Source: Pseudomonas simiae
Lineage (GTDB): Bacteria; Pseudomonadota; Gammaproteobacteria; Pseudomonadales; Pseudomonadaceae
Direction of reading: 5' to 3'
DNA length: 64,000 nt
NCBI RefSeq assembly: GCF_900111895.1
Contig: NZ_FOKB01000001.1
Span: 372,001-436,000 of the forward strand
Shown here: in pieces, positions 26,150 through 35,247 of the stretch
How positions within the stretch are numbered: the first letter of the stretch is position 1
Layout of the letters: every line of letters starts with the position of its first letter
Program-made: the position numbers and the translations under genes
Notes under the pieces: generated by a model
What the model was told of the DNA's origin: nothing
The model's input: only the letters and a program-made list of their open reading frames with translations
Databases searched by the model: none

Positions 26150-28357
26150 ATGAGCTTCGGCGCCGATGAAGAAATCCTTCAGGATTTCCTTGTAGAGGCC
26201 GGCGAAATTTTAGAGCAGTTGTCCGAGCAACTGGTCGAGCTGGAAAGCCGACCGGATGATGCGAACCTGCTCAATGCAATTTTTCGCGGTTTTCACACTG
26301 TAAAAGGGGGCGCCGGCTTCCTCCAGCTCCATGAGCTGGTGGAATGCTGCCACATTGCCGAGAACGTGTTCGACATCCTGCGCAAGGGTGAGCGTCACGT
26401 TGATTCGGAATTGATGGACGTGATTCTCGAAGCACTGGATGCGGTCAACGGCATGTTCAGCGAAGTCCGCGAACGTGCCCCGATCACCGCGGCCACTCCG
26501 GAACTGTTGGCTGCGCTGGCACGTTATGCGGAGCCCGCCGACCTGTCGGCTGCGCCGGTAGCAGAAGCAGCACCCGAGCCAGTGGCTGAGGCCGAGCCGG
26601 ATGTGACCGACAGCGAATTCGAGCAGTTGCTCAACTCCCTCAGTGCCGTGAAGGCCGAGGCAGAAGCACCGGCTGCGGCTGTTGCCGCGCCAACCAGCGA
26701 AGACATCACTGACGCTGAGTTCGAATCCCTGCTTGACCAGTTGCATGGCAAAGGCCAGTTCGCGGCCGACGCCGTGACACCCGCCGCTGTGTCGGAAGCG
26801 CCGGCAGCACCGACCGCCAATGCCAACACCGATATCACCGACGACGAATTCGAAGCGTTGCTCGACCAACTGCACGGCAAGGGCACCTTCGTGGCCGACG
26901 CCTTGCCGGAAGTCGCCGCCACGGCCGCAGCGCCTGCTGCGGCCAGTGCAGCACCGGCCGGCGACGGCCTGATCTCCGATCATGAGTTCGAATCGCTGCT
27001 GGACGAACTGCACGGCAAGGGCAAGTTCAGCGAAGTGGCCCCAGCGGCGACGGTTGCCACGGCTGCTCCGGTTGCCGCCAAAGCTGCAGCGCCTGCCCCT
27101 GCACCAGCGGCCAAGCCTGCGCCGGCTGCCGCACCTGCTCCGGCACGTGCCGCCGCCGCACCGGTTGCCGATAAACCCGCCAGTGAAGCCGAAACCACCG
27201 TGCGCGTTGATACCGCACGCCTGGACGACATCATGAACATGGTCGGCGAACTGGTACTGGTGCGTAACCGCCTGGTGCGCCTGGGCCTGAGCAGCGGCGA
27301 TGAAGCCATGCAAAAGGCCGTGTCGAACCTCGACGTGGTGACCGCCGACCTGCAGACCGCCGTGATGAAAACCCGGATGCAGCCGATCAAGAAAGTCTTC
27401 GGCCGCTTCCCGCGCCTGGTTCGTGACCTGGCACGCCAGTTGAAGAAAGAAATCAACCTGGAACTGGTGGGTGAAGAAACCGACCTCGACAAGAACCTTG
27501 TCGAGGCCCTGGCCGACCCGCTGGTCCACTTGGTGCGCAACGCTGTCGACCACGGTGTGGAAACCCCGGAAGAACGCGAAGCCTCGGGCAAGTCCCGCAA
27601 CGGCAAAGTGATCCTGGCGGCGGAGCAAGAGGGCGACCACATCCTGTTGTCGATCACTGACGACGGCAAGGGCATGGACCCGGCGATATTGCGCAATATC
27701 GCGGTCAAGCGTGGCGTGATGGACAAGGACGCCGCCGACCGCCTGACCGATAGCGAGTGCTACAACCTGATCTTCGCCCCGGGCTTCTCGACCAAGACCG
27801 AGATTTCCGACGTGTCCGGCCGTGGCGTCGGCATGGACGTGGTGAAGACCAAGATCAGCCAGCTCAACGGCTCGATCAACATCTACTCGACCAAGGGCCA
27901 GGGCTCGAAGATCGTCATCAAGGTGCCGTTGACCTTGGCGATCATGCCGACCCTGATGGTGATGCTGGGCAACCAGGCCTTCGCTTTCCCGCTGGTCAAC
28001 GTCAACGAGATCTTCCACCTCGACCTGTCGCGCACCAATGTGGTGGACGGCCAGGAAGTGGTGATCGTGCGCGACAAGGCATTGCCACTGTTCTACCTCA
28101 AGCGCTGGCTGGTGGCATCGGCCAAGCATGAAGAGCAGCGCGAAGGCCATGTGGTGATTCTTTCGGTGGGCACCCAGCGCATCGGCTTCGTGGTCGATCA
28201 ACTGGTGGGCCAGGAAGAAGTGGTCATCAAGCCTTTGGGCAAAATGCTGCAGGGAACCCCGGGCATGTCGGGTGCGACCATTACCGGTGACGGCCGGATC
28301 GCGCTGATTCTCGATGTTCCGAGCATGCTCAAGCGTTACGCCGCTCGGCGTATTTGA
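26150..28357 (+). CDS. cheA: CheA, chemotaxis histidine kinase
   Basis: This 735-residue kinase has a P1 Hpt domain with phospho-acceptor H49 (FHTVKGGAGFL), an Ala/Pro-rich linker (about 125-345), dimerisation domain P3, HATPase P4 (HLVRNAVDHGVETPEER; DDGKGMD; GRGVGMDVVKT) and CheW-like P5. The linker carries four copies of an acidic motif like DITDDEFEALLDQLHGKG, starting near residues 151, 185, 228 and 274. They stand where the CheY/CheB-binding P2 domain lies in E. coli, and no ordinary P2 was recognised. Confidence 0.97.
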   Translation: MSFGADEEILQDFLVEAGEILEQLSEQLVELESRPDDANLLNAIFRGFHTVKGGAGFLQLHELVECCHIAENVFDILRKGERHVDSELMDVILEALDAVNGMFSEVRERAPITAATPELLAALARYAEPADLSAAPVAEAAPEPVAEAEPDVTDSEFEQLLNSLSAVKAEAEAPAAAVAAPTSEDITDAEFESLLDQLHGKGQFAADAVTPAAVSEAPAAPTANANTDITDDEFEALLDQLHGKGTFVADALPEVAATAAAPAAASAAPAGDGLISDHEFESLLDELHGKGKFSEVAPAATVATAAPVAAKAAAPAPAPAAKPAPAAAPAPARAAAAPVADKPASEAETTVRVDTARLDDIMNMVGELVLVRNRLVRLGLSSGDEAMQKAVSNLDVVTADLQTAVMKTRMQPIKKVFGRFPRLVRDLARQLKKEINLELVGEETDLDKNLVEALADPLVHLVRNAVDHGVETPEEREASGKSRNGKVILAAEQEGDHILLSITDDGKGMDPAILRNIAVKRGVMDKDAADRLTDSECYNLIFAPGFSTKTEISDVSGRGVGMDVVKTKISQLNGSINIYSTKGQGSKIVIKVPLTLAIMPTLMVMLGNQAFAFPLVNVNEIFHLDLSRTNVVDGQEVVIVRDKALPLFYLKRWLVASAKHEEQREGHVVILSVGTQRIGFVVDQLVGQEEVVIKPLGKMLQGTPGMSGATITGDGRIALILDVPSMLKRYAARRI

Positions 28358-28405
28358 TTCTGGTGGGGCAGGGCGGTAGTGCCCGCCCCGCCTAACGGAG
28401 TGTTT

Positions 28406-29533
28406 ATGGCAGTCAAGGTCCTGGTGGTGGACGATTCGGGTTTCTTCCGTCGCCGCGTCTCGGAAATTCTTTCCGCCGATCCAAGCATCCAGGTGGTCGG
28501 TACGGCCACCAACGGCAAAGAGGCGATTGATCAAGCCATTGCGTTGAAACCGGACGTGATCACCATGGACTACGAGATGCCAATGATGGATGGCATCACG
28601 GCAGTCCGGCACATCATGCAACGTTGCCCGACCCCGGTGTTGATGTTCTCCTCGCTGACTCACGAAGGCGCCCGGGTCACCCTGGATGCGCTGGACGCCG
28701 GCGCGGTGGATTTTCTGCCGAAGAATTTCGAAGACATCTCGCGCAACCCCGAGAAGGTCAAGCAGATGCTGTGCGAGAAGGTGCACAGCATTTCGCGCAG
28801 TAACCGTCGTAGCCTGTTCAGTGCGCCTGCGCCAGCACCCGTTGCTGCGCCTGCTGCTCCCACCAGTTCTTCGTATAGTCGCCCGGCGCCTGCGCCGGTT
28901 ACACGGCCTGCGGCGCCGCCGGTACGTACGGCTGCACCTGCGGCGGCGTATTCGCCTGCACCCAAGCGCAAAGCCTATAAGCTGGTCGCCATCGGTACGT
29001 CCACGGGCGGCCCGGTTGCCCTGCAACGCGTATTGACCCAGTTGCCGGCCAACTTCCCGGCGCCGATCGTTCTGATCCAGCACATGCCCGCTGCGTTCAC
29101 CAAGGCCTTTGCCGAGCGCCTGGACAAACTGTGCCGCATCAGCGTCAAGGAAGCCGAGGATGGCGACATCCTGCGTCCGGGTCTGGCGCTGCTGGCGCCG
29201 GGTGGCAAGCAGATGATGGTGGACGGCCGCGGCGCGATCAAAATCCTGCCGGGTGACGAGCGTCTGAACTACAAGCCATGCGTGGATATCACCTTCGGAT
29301 CGGCGGCCAAGTCCTACGGCGACAAAGTTCTGGCGGTGGTGCTTACCGGCATGGGCGCCGACGGCCGTGAAGGCGCGCGCCTGCTCAAGCAAGGCGGCAG
29401 CGCCATCTGGGCCCAGGACGAAGCCAGCTGCGTGATCTACGGCATGCCCATGGCCATCGTCAAGGCCGACCTGGCTGACGCTGTCTACAGCCTGGACGAC
29501 ATCGGCAAGCATCTGGTGGAGGCCTGCCTCTGA
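28406..29533 (+). CDS. cheB: CheB, receptor methylesterase
   Basis: This 375-residue protein has a receiver domain with acceptor D55 ([12 protein letters not shown]), an Ala/Pro/Arg linker (about 135-190) and a methylesterase domain with S199 (IGTSTGGP), a His (IQHMPAAFT) and an Asp (TGMGADG). It demethylates chemoreceptors for adaptation. The ATG at 28406 follows ACGGAG. Its last base is shared with the motC start. Confidence 0.96.
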   Translation: MAVKVLVVDDSGFFRRRVSEILSADPSIQVVGTATNGKEAIDQAIALKPDVITMDYEMPMMDGITAVRHIMQRCPTPVLMFSSLTHEGARVTLDALDAGAVDFLPKNFEDISRNPEKVKQMLCEKVHSISRSNRRSLFSAPAPAPVAAPAAPTSSSYSRPAPAPVTRPAAPPVRTAAPAAAYSPAPKRKAYKLVAIGTSTGGPVALQRVLTQLPANFPAPIVLIQHMPAAFTKAFAERLDKLCRISVKEAEDGDILRPGLALLAPGGKQMMVDGRGAIKILPGDERLNYKPCVDITFGSAAKSYGDKVLAVVLTGMGADGREGARLLKQGGSAIWAQDEASCVIYGMPMAIVKADLADAVYSLDDIGKHLVEACL

Positions 29534-30273
29534 TGGATGTCCTGAGCCTGATCGGCATCATCATGGCGTTTGTCGCGATCATTGGCGGCAACTACCTTGA
29601 AGGCGGCCACCTCGGCGCCCTGGCCAACGGCCCGGCGGCGCTGATCGTGATCGGTGGCACCGTGGGTGCTGCGTTGTTGCAATCGCCCCTGAGCTCGTTC
29701 AAGCGTGCCATGCAGATTCTGGTGTGGATCATCTTCCCGCCACGTGTCGACCTGCCGGGCGGCATCGACCGTGTAGTCAACTGGAGTCTCACCGCGCGCA
29801 AGGAAGGCCTGCTGGGGCTGGAAGGCGTGGCCGATGCCGAGCCGGACAGCTACGCGCGCAAAGGCCTGCAATTGCTGGTGGACGGGGCCGAGCCGGAAGC
29901 GATCCGCAGCATCCTGGAAGTGGATTTTTATACCCAGGAAAGCCGCGACATCAACGCCGCCAAAGTCTTTGAAAGCATGGGCGGTTATGCGCCGACCATC
30001 GGCATCATCGGTGCGGTGATGGGCCTGATCCACGTGATGGGCAACCTGGCCGACCCTTCGCAACTGGGCAGCGGTATTGCCGTGGCGTTTGTCGCCACCA
30101 TCTACGGCGTAGCCAGTGCCAACCTGGTGTTGTTGCCGGTGGCGAGCAAACTCAAGTCGATCGCCATGCGCCAGTCGCGTTACCGCGAAATGTTGTTGGA
30201 AGGTATTTTGTCGATTGCCGAGGGCGAGAACCCGCGCTCCATCGAATTGAAGCTCCAGGGCTTCATGGATTGA
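29533..30273 (+). CDS. motC: MotC, MotA-type stator protein
   Basis: This 246-residue protein has four transmembrane segments and the conserved MotA region near the last pair (ESMGGYAPTIGIIGAVMGLIHVMGNL). Charged residues in the cytoplasmic loop contact FliG. With MotD it forms the second stator of Pseudomonas, important for swarming and swimming in viscous media. It overlaps cheB by 1 bp. Confidence 0.95.
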   Translation: MDVLSLIGIIMAFVAIIGGNYLEGGHLGALANGPAALIVIGGTVGAALLQSPLSSFKRAMQILVWIIFPPRVDLPGGIDRVVNWSLTARKEGLLGLEGVADAEPDSYARKGLQLLVDGAEPEAIRSILEVDFYTQESRDINAAKVFESMGGYAPTIGIIGAVMGLIHVMGNLADPSQLGSGIAVAFVATIYGVASANLVLLPVASKLKSIAMRQSRYREMLLEGILSIAEGENPRSIELKLQGFMD

Positions 30274-30288
30274 TGGGAGGTATGCATT

Positions 30289-31176
30289 GTGAGCCGTCGC
30301 CGTCGCGAGCCTGAAGAACACGTCAACCATGAGCGGTGGCTGGTGTCCTACGCGGACTTCATTACCCTGCTGTTCGCCTTTTTCGTGGTGATGTACTCCA
30401 TCTCGTCGATCAACGAAGGCAAGTACAAGGTCATTTCCCAGGCCTTGATCGGCGTGTTCAACGACGCCGATCGCTCGCTCAAGGCCATTCCCATCGGCGA
30501 GGAGCGACCCAAGACCGTGACCCCGGCCAAGCCGCTGGTCAACGACAGCGATGAAACCGCTGCCGGGGTGGGTGGCACCAGTGATCCGCTGAAAAGCATC
30601 GCCGATGACATCAGCGCAGCGTTTGGCGACCTGATCAGTTCCAACCAGATGACCGTGCGCGGCAACGAGTTGTGGGTGGAGATCGAGCTCAATTCCAGCC
30701 TGCTGTTTGCCAGCGCCGATGCGTTGCCGAGCGACCAGGCGTTTACCATCATCGACAAGGTGGCGGCGATCCTCAAGCCGTTTGAAAACCCGATCCATGT
30801 CGAAGGCTTCACCGACAATTTCCCGATCAGCACCGCGCAGTACCCGACCAACTGGGAGCTGTCCTCGGCGCGCGCTTCAAGCATCGTGCGCATGTTGGCG
30901 ATGCAGGGCATAAACCCTGGACGCCTGGCGTCGGTGGGCTATGGCGAGTTCCAGCCGGTGGCCAATAACGCGACGGCAGAGGGCCGCGCGAAGAACCGTC
31001 GGGTGGTGCTGGTGGTGTCGCGCAACCTGGATGTGCGTCGCAGCCTGACTGGCACCGGCACCGCCAATGCAACACCGGATGCGGCCTTGAAGCGGGCTGG
31101 CACACAAACTGCACCGCCCCCTGTAAAACCGCCGGTTCGTCAGAGCGCCGTCAATTCTCCGTCGCCGGCTCAATAA
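30289..31176 (+). CDS. motD: MotD, MotB-type stator protein
   Basis: This 295-residue protein has one transmembrane helix with the proton-channel Asp (SYADFITLLFAFFVVMYSIS) and an OmpA/MotB peptidoglycan-binding domain (IHVEGFTDNFPISTAQYPTNWELSSARA; GYGEFQPVANNATAEGRAKNRRVVL). The start is GTG at 30289, eight bases after GGGAGG. The last 45 residues are a Pro/Ala tail. Confidence 0.95.
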   Translation: MSRRRREPEEHVNHERWLVSYADFITLLFAFFVVMYSISSINEGKYKVISQALIGVFNDADRSLKAIPIGEERPKTVTPAKPLVNDSDETAAGVGGTSDPLKSIADDISAAFGDLISSNQMTVRGNELWVEIELNSSLLFASADALPSDQAFTIIDKVAAILKPFENPIHVEGFTDNFPISTAQYPTNWELSSARASSIVRMLAMQGINPGRLASVGYGEFQPVANNATAEGRAKNRRVVLVVSRNLDVRRSLTGTGTANATPDAALKRAGTQTAPPPVKPPVRQSAVNSPSPAQ

Positions 31177-31227
31177 CCCTATGCAATGTCTCGGTCGCGC
31201 CTGTGCCTGCCGGGAGGAACCAACCGA

Positions 31228-32016
31228 ATGAGAGTCTGGGCAGTTGCCAATCAAAAAGGTGGAGTCGGCAAGACCACCACTTCTATCGCCTTAGCCGGCT
31301 TGCTGGCCGAGGCGGGCAAGCGCGTGGTTGTGGTGGACCTGGACCCCCATGGCTCCATGACCAGCTATTTCGGCTATGACCCGGACGCGCTGGAACACAG
31401 CAACTACGACCTGTTCCTGCACAAAGGCAGCGTACCGGCCGATTTGCCTGGGCAACTGCTGCTGCCCACCAGTAACGAAAGCATTTCCCTGCTGCCGTCC
31501 AGCACCGCCCTCGCCACCCTTGAGCGCCAGTCGCCGGGGCAGAGCGGGTTGGGTCTGGTGATCGCCAAGACCCTGGCGCAACTGTGGCAGGACTTCGACT
31601 ACGCGATCATCGACAGCCCGCCGCTGCTTGGGGTGTTGATGGTCAATGCCTTGGCGGCGAGCCAGCAGTTGGTGATCCCGGTGCAAACCGAGCACTTGGC
31701 CGTCAAAGGCCTGGAGCGCATGGTCAGCACCCTGGCGATGATCAACCGTTCGCGCAAACAGGCGCTGCCGTTCAGCATCGTGCCGACCTTGTTCGACCGT
31801 CGTACCCAGGCCTCCCTCGGCACCCTGCGCGTGTTACGCGATGCCTACCCGGACACCATCTGGAACGGCTACATCCCGGTGGACACGCGCCTGCGTGATG
31901 CCAGCCGTGCGGGCCTCGCGCCGTCGCAGTTCGACTCGAAAAGCCGCGGCGTACTGGCCTACCGTGCGTTGCTCAAGCACCTGCTGTCGCAGCAACTTGT
32001 GGCGCAGGTGGCGTGA
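31228..32016 (+). CDS. parC: ParA-family ATPase, likely chemotaxis array positioning (ParC-like)
   Basis: This 262-residue ATPase has Walker A KGGVGKTT in NQKGGVGKTTTSIALAGLL, Walker A' VVDLDPHGSMTSYFG and Walker B IDSPPLLG. Its place inside the che operon before a CheW-like partner matches the ParC/ParP system that puts chemoreceptor arrays at the pole in Vibrio and Pseudomonas. The ATG at 31228 follows GGGAGGA. The stop overlaps the next ATG by 4 bp. Confidence 0.85.
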   Translation: MRVWAVANQKGGVGKTTTSIALAGLLAEAGKRVVVVDLDPHGSMTSYFGYDPDALEHSNYDLFLHKGSVPADLPGQLLLPTSNESISLLPSSTALATLERQSPGQSGLGLVIAKTLAQLWQDFDYAIIDSPPLLGVLMVNALAASQQLVIPVQTEHLAVKGLERMVSTLAMINRSRKQALPFSIVPTLFDRRTQASLGTLRVLRDAYPDTIWNGYIPVDTRLRDASRAGLAPSQFDSKSRGVLAYRALLKHLLSQQLVAQVA

Positions 32017-32804
32017 TGAACCGTCCCGTAGAACTCAAGACCCGGCCGCAACTGGCACTGGAATCCTACCTGGATGCCTTGTTGCAGGATGCGACCGCGC
32101 AAGAATTTCCGGAACCGATCCTGGTACTGGAACCGGCTGTTGAACCAGAAGCCGTACTGGATGAATTCCAGTTGGCGGTGCTGGAAGAACAAGCCCGGGA
32201 TGCGCGAAGCGTGGTGCCGATGACACCGCAGGTGGCGCCGGTGGTGGTTGCCCCTGCCGTGGTCGAGCCAGTGGTGGAAGTGCACCTGCCGCCGAGCATC
32301 ACGCCGCCGCCGGTGGCCGGTGATGACCGCCCGAGCTGGGCTGCCGAACCGTTCGAATGCCTGCTGTTCGACGTCGCCGGCTTGACCCTGGCAGTTCCGC
32401 TGGTGTGCCTAGGCTCGATCTACTCCCTGGAGGGTCAGGAGCTGACGCCGTTGTTCGGGCAACCGGAGTGGTTTCTTGGCATCCTGCCCAGCCAGGCCGG
32501 CAACCTGAAAGTCCTGGACACCGCGCGCTGGGTGATGCCCGACCGCTACCGCGACGACTTCCGCCAAGGCTTGCAATACGTGATCTCGGTGCAGGGCTAC
32601 GAGTGGGGGTTGGCGGTGCATCAAGTCAGCCGCTCGTTGCGCCTGGACCCGAACGAAATCAAATGGCGCAGCCACCGAGGCCAACGGCCTTGGCTGGCGG
32701 GCACCGTGATCGAACATATGTGCGCGTTGCTCGACGTCGCCGAACTGGCCGAGTTGATCGCCAGCGGTGCCGTTAAGGCGATGCCAGTGAACAAACGCAG
32801 TTGA
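32013..32804 (+). CDS. parP: CheW-domain protein, likely ParP-like array linker
   Basis: This 263-residue protein has an acidic, Pro/Val-rich N-terminal half (about 1-105) and a C-terminal CheW-like domain (EPFECLLFDVAGLTLAVPLVCLGSIYSL onward). ParP proteins join CheA to the ParC ATPase at the pole. It overlaps the ParC-like gene by 4 bp, which supports a working pair. An accessory CheW is the alternative. Confidence 0.83.
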   Translation: MMNRPVELKTRPQLALESYLDALLQDATAQEFPEPILVLEPAVEPEAVLDEFQLAVLEEQARDARSVVPMTPQVAPVVVAPAVVEPVVEVHLPPSITPPPVAGDDRPSWAAEPFECLLFDVAGLTLAVPLVCLGSIYSLEGQELTPLFGQPEWFLGILPSQAGNLKVLDTARWVMPDRYRDDFRQGLQYVISVQGYEWGLAVHQVSRSLRLDPNEIKWRSHRGQRPWLAGTVIEHMCALLDVAELAELIASGAVKAMPVNKRS

Positions 32805-32816
32805 TTGGACAATAAG

Positions 32817-32836
32817 GGCCGCACGCGCGTGCGGCC
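32817..32836 (+). promoter_or_regulatory. Perfect 20-bp palindrome between parP and cheW
   Basis: GGCCGCACGCGCGTGCGGCC is self-complementary over all 20 bases. It lies 12 bp after the parP stop and 49 bp before cheW. No T-run follows, so it may be an RNA-processing or stability hairpin, or a protein-binding site, rather than a full terminator. Confidence 0.55.
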
Positions 32837-32885
32837 AATAGAAGTACACACGCCGCCTACATCGGCATTTGAAGGGGTCAGAGAT

Positions 32886-33368
32886 ATGAACAAGTCAGCG
32901 TCCGCACAAGGTTTGGATGATCCGATCCTGCAATGGGTTACCTTCAAACTGGACAACGAAACCTACGGTATTAACGTGATGCGCGTGCAGGAAGTGCTGC
33001 GCTACACCGAGATCGCTCCGGTTCCCGGTGCGCCAAGCTATGTGCTGGGCATCATCAACCTGCGCGGCAACGTGGTGACGGTGATCGACACCCGCCAGCG
33101 TTTTGGCCTGGGCACGGTCGAAGTCAGCGACAACACGCGTATCGTCATCATCGAAGCCGACAAGCAAGTGGTCGGGATCATGGTCGACAGCGTCGCGGAA
33201 GTGGTCTACCTGCGCCAATCGGAAGTGGAAACCGCGCCGAACGTGGGCAACGAGGAATCGGCCAAGTTCATCCAGGGCGTGTGCAACAAGAACAACGAAC
33301 TGTTGATTCTGGTTGAGCTGGACAAGATGATGAGCGAAGAAGAATGGTCGGAACTGGAGAGCATCTGA
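32886..33368 (+). CDS. cheW: CheW, chemoreceptor-kinase coupling protein
   Basis: This 160-residue protein is a single CheW domain (ILQWVTFKLDNETYGINVMRVQEVLRYTEIAPVPGAPSYVLGIINLRGNVVTVIDTRQRFGL). It couples receptors to CheA. The ATG at 32886 follows GAAGGGGTCAGAG. The next gene starts right after its stop. Confidence 0.96.
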   Translation: MNKSASAQGLDDPILQWVTFKLDNETYGINVMRVQEVLRYTEIAPVPGAPSYVLGIINLRGNVVTVIDTRQRFGLGTVEVSDNTRIVIIEADKQVVGIMVDSVAEVVYLRQSEVETAPNVGNEESAKFIQGVCNKNNELLILVELDKMMSEEEWSELESI

Positions 33369-33761
33369 TTGTTCCTTGAAGCTGCGGTGATCGTCCTGGC
33401 CCTGTTGTGGGCCGGGACCTTGGCGTTTCTGTTGCGCTATGTGCGTCAGCAGCGCGAATGGTTGTTGCAGCAGGCTGAGCGTGATGCTGTGCGTGACCGG
33501 CGCGTGCTTGAGTTGGTGAAGCGGGTCGATCATTACCAGCAGAGTGCGGTGAGGGTGGGGGATGAGGTGCATGAACTGCGCGCGATTCTTGCGCCGTTGC
33601 CGGACAAGCTGGCGCAGATCGAGCAGCGGGATCCTTCGAGTCTTTCGTTTGCCCAGGCTGCCAAGCTGGTGGGGATGGGGGCTACGGTGGATGAGCTGAC
33701 GCAGTCGTGTGGGTTGACTCAGGCTGAGGCGCAATTGATGAGCAAGTTGCATAAGAGCTGA
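33369..33761 (+). CDS. DUF2802 membrane-anchored protein
   Basis: This 130-residue protein starts at a TTG directly after the cheW stop. It has an N-terminal transmembrane helix (FLEAAVIVLALLWAGTLAFLLRYV), a basic coiled coil, and a C-terminal segment AAKLVGMGATVDELTQSCGLTQAEAQLMSKLH that resembles a helix-turn-helix. This gene is a constant neighbour of cheW in Pseudomonas, and its function is unknown. Its TGA stop is also the outer end of the inverted-repeat element that follows. Confidence 0.85.
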   Translation: MFLEAAVIVLALLWAGTLAFLLRYVRQQREWLLQQAERDAVRDRRVLELVKRVDHYQQSAVRVGDEVHELRAILAPLPDKLAQIEQRDPSSLSFAQAAKLVGMGATVDELTQSCGLTQAEAQLMSKLHKS

Positions 33762-34238
33762 TTGAGTACATATCCATTATTTGGGTAACGGCTGCTATTG
33801 GTTCCGCCCCAACACTCGGCACCTCGCCTCGCCTCGGCTCGGTGTGGTGCCCTCACTCCAAAGCCTGCGTTCGGCCAGCGTGTTTGACGGGGCGCCTTAG
33901 ATCACAAGCAGAAGCGCGGCGGCCTAGTAGCCGACCGGTTTCTGGAAGCCGGTCTCAGTTTCAAATGTGGGAGCGGGCTTGCTCGCGAAGGCGGCGTGTC
34001 AGCGATTACATCGCTAACTGATCCACCGCTTTCGCGAGCAAGCCCGCTCCCACAATTTAGATCTCCTATATCAGGTAGATATCAATCTGCTCTGGCTTTG
34101 TTTTTGATCTTTGGCGCCCCCCAAATCACTGTCGGATTACGGGCACACCGAGTATTGAGGCTCTTTTCCAAAAGTGACCCGCCGTAAGGGCGGAACCCTA
34201 AGCAGCCGTTACCCAAAAAACGGATATGTACTCAATCA
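33759..34238. mobile_element. 480-bp non-coding element with 48-bp terminal inverted repeats (MITE-like)
   Basis: The left end (33762-33809) and the right end (34188-34235) are inverted repeats of 48 bp with about 43 identical positions, both starting TTGAGTACATATCC and ending GGTTCCGCCC. TGA/TCA flanks extend the symmetry three bases outward. No transposase or ORF of note lies inside. The interior holds a REP doublet and a hairpin GACCGG...CCGGTC at about 33932-33953. It looks like a non-autonomous element or a dispersed P. fluorescens repeat family. Confidence 0.75.
33966..34054 (+). repeat. REP doublet nested in the inverted-repeat element
   Basis: Two inverted copies of TGTGGGAGCGGGCTTGCTCG flank about 35 bp. 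Its place inside the larger element suggests a later insertion into that element. Confidence 0.9.
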
Positions 34239-34326
34239 TCCAATTATTTTCCCATTCTATGGCTTTTTTTTCCTCGCCAAAGGTCCACATCTTCCGAGCA
34301 CCTTTGAATCCAGGAGTAACCCACCC

Positions 34327-35247
34327 ATGACCACCCCCAAAGCCCTGTTGATCCTCCACGGCAAGCAAGCCCTCAACGAGGACGTACGCTCCGCCGTGCA
34401 GGCCCGGCGCGAGCAGGGTGGGGAGCTGGCCGTGCGGGTCACCTGGGAAGGTGGCGATGCCCAACGTCTGGTCAGCGAAGCCCTGGCCGACGGCTACACC
34501 CACATCATTGCCGGCGGCGGCGACGGTACCTTGCGTGATGTGGCCGAAGCCATGGCCCAGGCCAAGACTGACGCCAGCCTGGTGTTGATGCCCCTGGGCA
34601 CCGCCAACGACTTCGCCAAGGCTGCCGGTGTGCCGCTGGAACCCGCCCAGGCCCTGGCACTGCTGGATGTGCCGCCAAGGGCCATTGACCTTGGCCAGGT
34701 CGGCGGGCAAATCTTCCTCAACATGGCCACCGGCGGTTTCGGCAGCCAAGTCACGGCCAATACCTCTGAAGACTTGAAGAAGGTCCTGGGCGGCGCCGCC
34801 TACCTGTTCACGGGTTTGACGCGGTTCAGCGAGCTAAAGGCTGCCTACGCCGAGCTGGACGGCCCCGACTTCCATTGGAAAGGCGAGTTGCTCGCCCTGG
34901 GCATCGGCAACGGTCGCCAGGCGGGCGGTGGGCATGAGCTATGTCCAGGCGCCATGGCCGATGATGGCTTGCTGGATGTCAGCATCCTGCCCGCGCCTCA
35001 GGAAGTGGTCGGTACTCTGCGAGAACTGATGAGCAATGGCTGGGGCCTGGACACCATGTTTGTGCGGGCGCGCCTGCCATGGGTGAATATCAAGGTCGCG
35101 CAGGGCCTGTACATCAACCTGGATGGCGAGCCGCTGGAGGGCGATGACCTGCACTTCGAGGCCTTGCCCAAGGCCTTGCGTGTGCACCTGCCGGTGGATT
35201 CGCCGTTAGTCGTCCAGGCTGATGATCTGCTCGCGCACCGCAAATAA
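34327..35247 (+). CDS. yegS: YegS-like lipid kinase
   Basis: This 306-residue protein has a diacylglycerol-kinase-type catalytic domain with the nucleotide loop AGGGDGTLRDVAEAM and MPLGTANDFA, then a C-terminal beta domain (GNGRQAGGGHELCPGAMADDGLLDV). E. coli YegS phosphorylates phosphatidylglycerol; the substrate here is not shown by sequence. The ATG at 34327 follows AGGAG. Its last 42 bp overlap the tail of the convergent response-regulator gene. Confidence 0.9.
   Translation: MTTPKALLILHGKQALNEDVRSAVQARREQGGELAVRVTWEGGDAQRLVSEALADGYTHIIAGGGDGTLRDVAEAMAQAKTDASLVLMPLGTANDFAKAAGVPLEPAQALALLDVPPRAIDLGQVGGQIFLNMATGGFGSQVTANTSEDLKKVLGGAAYLFTGLTRFSELKAAYAELDGPDFHWKGELLALGIGNGRQAGGGHELCPGAMADDGLLDVSILPAPQEVVGTLRELMSNGWGLDTMFVRARLPWVNIKVAQGLYINLDGEPLEGDDLHFEALPKALRVHLPVDSPLVVQADDLLAHRK

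Noticed and set aside
26210-29512. An open frame of about 1,100 codons on the minus strand under cheA and cheB
   Set aside because: It is the mirror of strong GC-rich codon bias in real genes, lacks any domain pattern, and crosses two well-defined genes and their intergenic gap.
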